DNA of 64,000 nucleotides from Nostoc indistinguendum CM1-VF10 (GTDB taxonomy: Bacteria > Cyanobacteriota > Cyanobacteriia > Cyanobacteriales > Nostocaceae). The notes beneath the pieces were generated by a model that saw only the letters and a list, made by a program, of their open reading frames with translations, was not told the origin of the DNA and did no database searches. Below, in pieces: positions 1 through 7,091 of this stretch. Position 1 is the first letter of the stretch, and each line of letters starts with the position of its first letter. A program made the translations under genes and the position numbers. The stretch lies in the NCBI GenBank assembly GCA_019359215.1, contig JAHHHS010000038.1, positions 1-64,000 of the forward strand, read 5' to 3'.

Positions 1-669
1 CTGGTCATCTCAAGTTTTTGGTCAGTCCATGCTCTCAAAAAGAAAAACTGTATTTTCGACCTCAATCGACGACACAATAATTGTATGAAGTTTTTTGAGC
101 AATTTCCCTACAAAATCAACACCCTACGTTGATGCTGCTGGAAGAAGAATGCTCTAACAGTGAAAAACATTGCTCAGATTATCTGCATCTGATTTTGACA
201 GAACAACTGTTGTTACAGGGTTGTACTCAAGAAGCACAAGAAAGTCTGGAGCGTGTATCAAATGAATATCAAAATAATGCTGCTATCTTTTGGGGTTGGT
301 TAAGTTTTCTGCGGGGTGAGAATGAACAAGCTATCAAATATTATAAAGATGCCCTGAAAGCCATCAAAAAGGCTACAGGCAAACGCCAAATATATTTCAA
401 TACAATTGGGGGCTTATTTTTTATCCTCGCACTTTTAAAAGATGGTTCAGTGCAACATCTGCGGGAAGCAAAAGAGTACACCAGTTTGATGTCCCGTCAA
501 GGGGATCATTGGCTCAGGTTCACTTATGGCAGACTGAAAATGTTACTGCAAGTACACCTTGGTGATATTACTCAAAAACAATTTGTAGTCAGCGGTCATA
601 TTTCTTCCGTGGAAGAAGAAAATAGCTTACAAACATTGTTTTGTTCGCTATGCCTTTACTGGATGGATG

Positions 670-842
670 CTGAGAGGATGTTTGAAAAGTCCTCATCTTG
701 GTAGCAAAACGTTTTAGATCCCCCTAAATCCCCCTTAAAAAGGGGGACTCTGATTCCGGTTCCCCCCTTTTTAAGGGGGGTTAGGGGGGAGCAATAAGTG
801 CCTAAAATCACAGCCAACCACTTTTCAAACAACCTCTGAGAG
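670..842. mobile_element. MITE-like insertion with terminal inverted repeats and a 7-bp target duplication
   Basis: The left end AGAGGATGTTTGAAAAGT (673-690) is the reverse complement of the right end ACTTTTCAAACAACCTCT (820-837) with one mismatch. The direct repeat CTGAGAG lies at 670-676 and 836-842, as expected for a target-site duplication. The interior carries a second long palindrome of C-rich and G-rich arms (about 721-789). No transposase is encoded, so the element would have to be moved in trans. Precise removal restores the interrupted reading frame. Confidence 0.8.
721..789. repeat. C/G-rich palindrome inside the insertion
   Basis: The left arm begins CCCCTAAATCCCCCTTAAAA and pairs with the right arm ending AAGGGGGGTTAGGGGGG. 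The arms form a long hairpin separated by about 15 bases. Repeats of this look are scattered in many filamentous cyanobacterial genomes (general knowledge). Here it is the central part of the 670-842 insertion. Confidence 0.7.
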
Positions 843-1215
843 TGCTAAAAAACGCTTACCTAATTTATTAGAGCCATTATATAGGCGATCGCTCGCCTCC
901 GGTTATCACTGGTTGGCAATGGAAACCGCAGAACTCCTATCCCGACTCAAACCAAGTAGTAACTATAAACAACTTGCAGAGGCACTGCGAGAAGATAGCA
1001 ATATCCAAACTATCGTAGACTTAATTCGACCGCAAGAAGCTTGGGAAATGTGCCTCAATGCCCTGGCAAATCTCCACTCAAGACCACAAACACCAGGAAA
1101 ACCAGAATCCGAACTGCGTTTAGCATGGTTCATAACCTTCTATCCCAGCAGATGTGTCTTACAACCACGAGAACAAAAAGTTAATGCCAAAGGAGAATGG
1201 AGTAAAGGTCGCCCC

Positions 1216-1315
1216 AATACGGTTCGGATAATAATTCTTCACCTCACTTGTAGTTTTGGAAAAGGGAAAAGGTTTGAATTTCCCTTTTACTCTTTTCCCT
1301 TAACCGAACCGTATT
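1216..1315. mobile_element. 100-bp palindromic element (MITE-like)
   Basis: AATACGGTTCGG at 1216-1227 is matched exactly by its reverse complement CCGAACCGTATT at 1304-1315. The inside carries a second AAAGGGAAAAGG-type inverted pair (about 1260-1303). It sits exactly where the helicase-like reading frame stops making sense. No coding capacity and no clear target duplication were seen. Confidence 0.65.
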
Positions 1316-1374
1316 GAATGGCGTTTTACCTGTGTAGTATGCTTTTGATCCTTACTGTGAGACTGTTTCACCTT

Positions 1375-1404
1375 GATGTCGGGAAATAATATTTTCCTGA
1401 CATC
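1375..1404. repeat. Hairpin in the gap between the helicase remnant and the pentapeptide gene
   Basis: GATGTCGGGAAA and TTTCCTGACATC flank a 6-base loop, with one G-T wobble pair. A smaller hairpin (CTACC...GGTAG, about 1404-1418) follows directly. No T-run follows, so it is not a typical terminator. The rest of 1321-1548 shows nothing I recognise. Confidence 0.5.
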
Positions 1405-1564
1405 TACCCTACAGGTAGAAGCATCAGTAGTGTGGACGCTACCCCCAATGTTATATTCAAAAACAAACCGACTGCTCTAGATTTTAATGATGTTAATTGA
1501 AATTACGTTTTCATAGTTATGCCCCATTGAAGATTCAAAGGATAGAACATAAGGAGAATCCAGA

Positions 1565-3040
1565 GTGGTAAATGAGGAGCATAATACTTGGCTGGAGAAA
1601 GGTGTATATGATTGGAATAAGTGGAGACGTACCAATCAGAGTATAATTCCTGACCTCAGAGGGGCTAACCTCGAAACGGCTAACCTCAAAACGGCTTACC
1701 TGGAAAGAGCTAACCTCGAAGGGGCTAACCTCAACCGGGCTAACTTTGAAGGGGCTAACCTTGAAGGGGCTAACCTTGAAGGGGCTAACCTTGAAAGAGC
1801 TAACCTCGAAGGGGCTAGCCTCAGAGGGGCTAGCCTCAGAGGGGCTAGCCTCAGAGGGGCTAACCTCAACCGGGCTAACCTCAGAGGAGCTAGCCTCAAA
1901 GGGGCTAACCTTGAAGGGGCTAACCTCAACGGAGCTAACCTCAACCGGGCTAACCTCATCGGGGTTAACTTGATCGGGGTTAACCTCAACGTGGCTAACC
2001 TCAAAGGGGCTAACCTCAACGGAGCTAACCTCAACGGAGCTAACCTCAACGGGGCTAACCTCAACGGAGCTAACCTCAACGGGGCAAAACTGATTAGAAC
2101 TCAAGTACTAGGAACAGATTTTACAGAAGCAAAGTTTACAGGTGCTTGTTTGGAAAATTGGAATATCAACTCTGCTACAAAATTAAATAATATTGATTGC
2201 CAGTATGTCTATTTAAAAAGTGACTTTCAAGAACGTCGTCCCAGCAGTGGAGAGTTTAGGCTTGGGGAGTTTACCAACCTCTTTCAGAAAGCTTTAGAAA
2301 CGGTTGACTTAATTTTTGCTGATGGCATTGACTGGAAAGCATTTCTGCTGTCCTTTCAAGAACTACAGGCTGAGTATGGTGAAGAAAATTTATCAGTCCA
2401 AGCAATTGAAAAGAAAAGCGGTGGCGCATTTATAATTCGATTGGAAGTTCCACCAGAAGCCAATAAAGCAGATATTGAAAGTCAGGCTAAAGCATTATAT
2501 GAAATTCCGCTAAATGTACTTGAAACTATATATCGAAACCAATTAAAGGCTAAAGATGTACAAATAGAAGTTTTCCATAAGAAAAACACCAACTTATGGG
2601 AACTAGTTAAACTAGCGGCTAGTAAACCTATTCAACTTCAAAATACTAATAATAACTCTATGGTGGATAAATCTAAAAAACAATCTACTTTTAACTTACA
2701 AGACGCTCAATTTACTGGCGGTCTTGTCAATGCCGATATAGTAAACGTACAGCAAATCTGTGGGAAGATAACCAACTATACACCTGAACAAAAGCACAAT
2801 CTCGCTCAAGCCGCAGTAGAAATTTAACAACTTCTTTATCAATTATCTCAAACTAGCTCAACAACAGATGAATCAATTACAAATGCAATTCATCAAGAAG
2901 TTAAACACAATCCCGCACTAAAAGCCAGGTTAAAGTCAACGCTTAAAGCTGGTGGTCTAGAAGCATTAAAGGCAATCTTTAATCATCCACTTTTCAATAT
3001 TCCGGCTGAAACAATAAAAGGTTTTTTAGAAGTTGAATAG
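1565..3040 (+). pseudogene. Pentapeptide-repeat protein with an in-frame stop
   Basis: The gene starts at GTG 1565 behind a good ribosome site (AAGGAG, about 1550-1555). Residues 30-180 are pentapeptide repeats of the A(N/S)L-x-x type, which fold as a right-handed beta-helix. A conserved alpha/beta tail follows (about 220-420). The frame stops at TAA 2825-2827, but the same frame then continues without another stop to TAG 3038-3040, adding 71 residues (QLLYQLSQTSSTTDES... to GFLEVE). That helical tail is typical of related cyanobacterial pentapeptide proteins, which usually have Gln where the stop is. A CAA-to-TAA change is the simplest explanation. The 420-residue product may still be made, so it is broken or shortened rather than absent. 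The biochemical role is unknown. Confidence 0.75.
1655..2090 (+). repeat. 15-bp tandem repeats encoding pentapeptides
   Basis: Units of the form GCTAACCTCAACGGA and GCTAACCTTGAAGGG repeat with a 15-base period for about 430 bases. Several neighbouring copies are identical at the DNA level (for example 2025-2090), so copy number probably changes by slippage without breaking frame. Open frames on the opposite strand here are by-products of this periodicity. Confidence 0.9.
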
Positions 3041-3060
3041 GTAATACTTTCGGTTGACTT

Positions 3061-3450
3061 ATGAGGATGGAAATGTTGTGGGAATTGGGTCAAATTAAAA
3101 TTCGACTAGGAACTTTAGTCTCCACCAATTACTTAATTGAAAAAGTGATTGAACCAAGCATTATTGAATTAAGTAATTGGGTAAATTCTCAATGGTGGTA
3201 TTTTCTTGAGCATCCAGAAGTTCCTCCTGATAATAATCAAGCCGAACGCTCGCGGCGTTTGGCTGTGACAAAACGTAAGGTCAGTGGTGGTTCCCGTTCG
3301 ATGGAGCGGTTTCAACACACTGCTAAATTACTGACGGTGGTGCAGACTTGTCGCCGTCAAGGTAGGTCTGTCATTGATTTTTTTGCTCAAGCACTGCTGG
3401 CTAATTCTAATAATTATCTGTCTCGCCCTTCCCTACTTCCTGAATATTAG
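3061..3450 (+). pseudogene. IS66-type transposase, C-terminal remnant
   Basis: About 130 residues of a protein whose full length is normally 450-500. The stretch PDNNQAERSRRLAVTKRKVS contains the D-N-N-x-x-E-R core of the IS66-family C-terminal catalytic region. It is followed by GGSRSMERFQHTAKLL and a typical end. The N-terminal DNA-binding and earlier catalytic parts are missing, and no terminal repeats are visible. It is a dead fragment at the edge of the iron-uptake genes and suggests past insertion at this border. Confidence 0.75.
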
Positions 3451-3473
3451 ACCTGAATCCTTACAAGTATACA

Positions 3474-4454
3474 ATGATAAATAAACGCTGGTATAAACAC
3501 ATCAATTTATTCATGATAATAATCCTAAATGTAATACTTTTTAAGGGTTGCTATAGTTTTTTACCTCAACAAATATACTCTTCAAATTTAAATTCAATAG
3601 TATCAGAATGCCGAAAAATTAAGCATAAGCTAGGAGAAAGCTGTATTCCTCTCAATCCCCAACGGATCATTGTGACTGACCAAGAAAGTTTAGAATCACT
3701 AGTGGCTTTGAACTTAAAACCAATAGCAACAACAATCTCAAACCGAGTTGGGAATAAAGCACGTATATTGGAGGATAAAATCGATGGTATTACTTATTTA
3801 GGCAAGGAAAGCCAGATAAACATCGAAAAGATTGTACAATTAAATCCTGATTTAATTTTAGGTTTTTCAATTAATCCTCAAGAATATAAATTGTTTTCTC
3901 AAATAGCCCCAACAGTTTCAATTGTTTATACAGAAACTGGTTGGAAAGAAACTTTCAAACAGATAGCTGAAATAGTATATAAAAGTTACGAAGCAGAAAA
4001 AGTACTAGATCAATATCAACAAAGGATTGAAAAATTAAAATTAGCTTTTGCTCAAAAAATTGGACAAGCAGAAATTTCTGTAATGCGATTTTATACAGAT
4101 ATTCAATTCACTCAGTTTCTTAGCCAATTATCATTCCCTGTTAGTATTTTAGAGGAGCTAAAACTATCTATTCCCCTTGCACAGCGTCAAGTTAGCAATT
4201 CAAATGTAAGTTATGAGAATGTTAGTTTAGAACGTGTAGACTTGCTAGAAGCAGATGCGATGTTTATAGCTTTAGACCCAGGTGCGGAAGAAAATTTTCA
4301 AAAATATAGGAATAGTCCTTTATGGCAAACGCTAGATGTAGTTAAAAAAAATAGGGTATACACTGTTGATTCTGGCTACTGGATTTTTGGCAGCGTCCTA
4401 TCAGCAAATGCCATTCTAGATGACGTTGTTAAATATTTGTTGGAAGCCTCTTAA
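3474..4454 (+). CDS. Iron-siderophore ABC transporter substrate-binding protein (FecB/FhuD type)
   Basis: A 326-residue periplasmic binding protein of the helical-backbone type (Peripla_BP_2). It would carry a ferri-siderophore from the outer-membrane receptor to the FecCD permease. The N-terminus has a charged start, a hydrophobic stretch (residues 12-23) and Cys26 as probable lipid attachment. The lipobox F-K-G-C is poor, so lipidation is uncertain. Family phrases include NPQRIIVTDQESLESLVAL, VQLNPDLILGF and a closing segment with VVKKNRVYTVDSGYW. The matching permeases are not adjacent: they lie at 62031 onward, at the other end of the cluster. The gene is followed after 36 bases by the reductase gene, so co-transcription is likely. 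Confidence 0.85.
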   Translation: MINKRWYKHINLFMIIILNVILFKGCYSFLPQQIYSSNLNSIVSECRKIKHKLGESCIPLNPQRIIVTDQESLESLVALNLKPIATTISNRVGNKARILEDKIDGITYLGKESQINIEKIVQLNPDLILGFSINPQEYKLFSQIAPTVSIVYTETGWKETFKQIAEIVYKSYEAEKVLDQYQQRIEKLKLAFAQKIGQAEISVMRFYTDIQFTQFLSQLSFPVSILEELKLSIPLAQRQVSNSNVSYENVSLERVDLLEADAMFIALDPGAEENFQKYRNSPLWQTLDVVKKNRVYTVDSGYWIFGSVLSANAILDDVVKYLLEAS

Positions 4455-4490
4455 AGGGATGTTAACTTTGAGTTATAAGGAAGTTTAGAG

Positions 4491-5369
4491 ATGCCAAAAC
4501 CACTAATTATCCCTAATGAGTCTAATTTTATAGAAGAAATATTTACACATGCTCAACATAGTTTAAATAGTTTCTACACTGACTGCATCATTTTGACTCA
4601 GCCTCCTGATGGTGCTGAGGTCATCGCACTTAACGATTACTTACAGCCAGAAAGGCTTATATCTGCTATAAAAGCAAGGTCTGAATACGAAAGAACTCAA
4701 GATATTCGCATTGCTGCATCTATCTGGAACAAAGTTTACAGCTGGACAACATTACCAGGTGTTTTAGCTTTGATGACTTGGGCAGGGGTAGGATTGGATG
4801 CTGGTGTTGAGAATATAAGTTTTGTTTTGGAAGACGGTCAACCAAAGGCAGTATGGTTTCACGATCTCAGCCGTACTGTAATTTATCCTAAGCGATCGCC
4901 TATCCCAATCCCCAAAAACTATCCAGGAAAGATAGTCAACAGCGTAGATGCTTTACACCAAGCCGTATTCACTGGTTTGTTTCAACAAAATTTAGCACCA
5001 ATGATTGACCGCGTTCATAGTTTAACCAAACTCTTCAAAAAAACTATGTGGGGCAATGCGGTTAACGCCTCTGAAGGACAGTTTGCCGAACTCAGCAAGT
5101 ACACTAGCCCAGAAGCAATAGAAACAGATTACTCGGTCTTGTATGAACAACCTTACAGTTCAGTAATGCCGGGTCGCAATCCCCTTTACAATTTGGTACG
5201 CACCGAACAACTCAATGAACCAGGTTTACCTACCCAAGTTACAGTTCGACTTACTTGCTGCTTATATACTTTCATTCCTCCATATGATGGAAAGTGTCCT
5301 AACTGCCCTCTGATAGAACCGCAGGAAAGAATTGCACTAATCAAAGAAGAGTTGGGTGAAGATAGCTGA
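4491..5369 (+). CDS. Siderophore-iron reductase, FhuF-like
   Basis: 292 residues. The C-terminus carries the 2Fe-2S binding pattern of the FhuF family: Cys256-Cys257, then eleven residues, Cys269-x2-Cys272 (CCLYTFIPPYDGKCPNC). FhuF proteins release iron in the cytoplasm by reducing the ferric siderophore. The middle part has family-like segments (RIAASIWNKVYSW, ALMTWAGVGLD). The classical spacing is usually quoted as CC-x10-C-x2-C, so this one is a residue longer by my count. It lies between the binding protein and the exporter, which fits recovery of iron from the imported complex. Confidence 0.8.
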   Translation: MPKPLIIPNESNFIEEIFTHAQHSLNSFYTDCIILTQPPDGAEVIALNDYLQPERLISAIKARSEYERTQDIRIAASIWNKVYSWTTLPGVLALMTWAGVGLDAGVENISFVLEDGQPKAVWFHDLSRTVIYPKRSPIPIPKNYPGKIVNSVDALHQAVFTGLFQQNLAPMIDRVHSLTKLFKKTMWGNAVNASEGQFAELSKYTSPEAIETDYSVLYEQPYSSVMPGRNPLYNLVRTEQLNEPGLPTQVTVRLTCCLYTFIPPYDGKCPNCPLIEPQERIALIKEELGEDS

Positions 5370-5506
5370 AATAACACTACAGCGCTTCCCGCTATTATGC
5401 AATACAGTTTTTATCCTTGCCTCCTCCTAGCATAGCTTTCAGTTTTGAGGATGTACCTCATAGCTGCCGGAAGTGCTGTAATCTAACTACTGCAAAAATA
5501 CTACAA

Positions 5507-6838
5507 ATGCCACAACAACCAAACTCTGCCAGTATGCGTAATTTTATGATCGTCTGGGTTGGTCAGCTAGTATCTACTATCGGTAGCAGTATGACCAGCT
5601 TTGCGATTGAAATTTGGGCATGGGAAATTACAGGTAAAGCAACTACTATTGCTTTGGTCGGTTTTTTTAGTTTGCTTCCCAGTATTATTATTACACCCAT
5701 TAGCGGTGTCATTGTAGACCGTTTTAATCGAAAACTATTAATGATGGTAGGTGACACAGTAGCAGTTTTGGCTACTATTATTATTTTATTGCTGTATCTC
5801 AGCAATCATTTGCAAATTTGGCACTTTTATCTTACAGGCGCTATCGTCGGGACTTTCAATCAATTTCAGTCTTTAGCATACTCGTCATCAGTATCGCTGA
5901 TGATTCCTAAAAAACACTATACTCGCGCTAGCAGCCTAGAATTTCTGTCTAGTTATGGAAGCAATATAATTGCACCCGCGTTGGCTGGATATCTTTACAC
6001 AGTTATTGGTTTTTTAGGAATTTGGCTGATTGATATATTTACTTTTAGCATCGCAATTAGCAGCTTATTGTTAGTAAGTATTCCTCAACCACTACCAACA
6101 ACAGCAAATGAGAATGTAGCCCATATTTGGCGAGATTTAGGATTTGGTTGGCGCTACATTAATACCCAAAAAAGCTTACTGGCTCTGTTAGTAGTTAATT
6201 TATTATTTTGGCTTCCTCATGACATTGGTAATTCCCTATACTCACCGATGATTCTTTCAAGAACAAATAACAGTACTTTAGTGCTAGGTAGTTTAGCTTC
6301 TGCTGCTGGTTTTGGCGGCGTAATGGGAGCAATAATTCTTAGCACTTGGGGCGGTTTTAAACGTAAAATCAAAGGCGTTTTATTGGGGATGATAGGTGCA
6401 GGTTTAAGCAAAATTTTCTTTGGCTTGGGTAGAACTCCTTGGGTTTGGATTCCTGCACAATTTTGCTCATCTTTCAATTTTCCTTTAAATGGGAGTTCGG
6501 ATACTGCTATTTGGTTAGCTAAAGTACATCCTAATGTGCAAGGAAGAGTTTTTGCAGCGCGATCGCTACTTTTGCAGATAGCCTCTGCGGTGGGCTACTT
6601 AATAGCGGGTCCTTTGGCAGATCATGTTTTTACACCTGCGTTGCAATCAGGGGGTGTTCTGGTTGGTATGTTCGGAGGACTACTTGGTACTGGTACTGGT
6701 GCAGGGATAGCCCTTTTATATGTAATTTGTGCCGTTTGGATGTTAGTGGTTGGTTTGGTTGGGTTTTCTGTACGCGTGCTGCGGGATGTAGAAACTATTG
6801 TGCCAGACTATGATGCAGAGTATAGTCAGTTGAAATAG
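5507..6838 (+). CDS. MFS transporter, EntS-like siderophore exporter
   Basis: About 443 residues from ATG 5507. A longer frame reaches back to TTG 5417, but the extra 30 residues are polar and Cys-rich and do not look like part of a transporter. The protein has about 11-12 hydrophobic segments, the early MFS signature GVIVDRFNRKLLM after the second segment, and the general look of the EntS/MFS_3 group that exports enterobactin and other siderophores. The setting between FhuF-like and TonB-receptor genes suggests it exports the product of the neighbouring NRPS/PKS cluster. Substrate and direction are inferred. Confidence 0.8.
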   Translation: MPQQPNSASMRNFMIVWVGQLVSTIGSSMTSFAIEIWAWEITGKATTIALVGFFSLLPSIIITPISGVIVDRFNRKLLMMVGDTVAVLATIIILLLYLSNHLQIWHFYLTGAIVGTFNQFQSLAYSSSVSLMIPKKHYTRASSLEFLSSYGSNIIAPALAGYLYTVIGFLGIWLIDIFTFSIAISSLLLVSIPQPLPTTANENVAHIWRDLGFGWRYINTQKSLLALLVVNLLFWLPHDIGNSLYSPMILSRTNNSTLVLGSLASAAGFGGVMGAIILSTWGGFKRKIKGVLLGMIGAGLSKIFFGLGRTPWVWIPAQFCSSFNFPLNGSSDTAIWLAKVHPNVQGRVFAARSLLLQIASAVGYLIAGPLADHVFTPALQSGGVLVGMFGGLLGTGTGAGIALLYVICAVWMLVVGLVGFSVRVLRDVETIVPDYDAEYSQLK

Positions 6839-7011
6839 TCGTTATGCTCAGAATCTTATTCACGCAAATAAATGAATGGATTTGTATTATTTTGTGGACT
6901 TAGTACTCCTTTCCTCACTCAATCAATAATTCATTGTATTTTTCCCTCCAATGGTTGTGCGGGTCTGAAATATATCACACTTTGGATTAAGCGATAAATT
7001 TTAAAATAAAG

Positions 7012-7036
7012 CAGCCCTTCATTAACGGTAGGGCTG
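7012..7036. terminator. Hairpin between convergent exporter and receptor genes
   Basis: CAGCCCT at 7012-7018 pairs with AGGGCTG at 7030-7036 around an 11-base loop. Short A/T runs lie on both sides (TTTTAAAATAAAG before, TGCTTAAAA after). Placed between a + gene ending at 6838 and a - gene ending at 7092, it could end transcripts from both. The rest of the 253-base gap is AT-rich with nothing recognised. Confidence 0.55.
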
Positions 7037-7091
7037 TGCTTAAAACCTAATATGGCAAACTAATCGATCAAAAAATACTTTTAATCCTCCA

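Larger units (their letters stand above)
85..1215 (+). pseudogene. SNF2-helicase-associated protein remnant, interrupted by a MITE-like insertion
   Basis: Two reading-frame pieces (129-704 and 913-1215) resemble the large SNF2/DEAD-box helicase-associated protein of cyanobacteria; this is recognition from memory and was not searched. A short opening frame from ATG 85 ends at a stop at 130-132, next to the start of the first piece, so there is a frameshift near 130. The first piece is helical and TPR-like, with the phrase AIKYYKDALKAIKKATGKR. The second piece holds LQPREQKVNAKGEWSKGR, where the SNF2 helicase part would normally follow, but a palindromic element replaces it at about 1216. Removing 670-835 joins the pieces in one open frame (DAESAKKRLPNLLEPLY and onward into METAELLSRLKP). 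With a frameshift, an insertion and a missing 3' half, it is surely non-functional. Confidence 0.72.

Noticed and set aside
1655..2090. Possible CRISPR array
   Set aside because: The period is 15 bases with no unique spacers, and the units encode pentapeptides.
1535..2104. Opposite-strand and alternate-frame open frames with repeating EVSP or RLAPL units
   Set aside because: They are shadows of the 15-bp coding repeats of the pentapeptide gene, without own ribosome site or start context.
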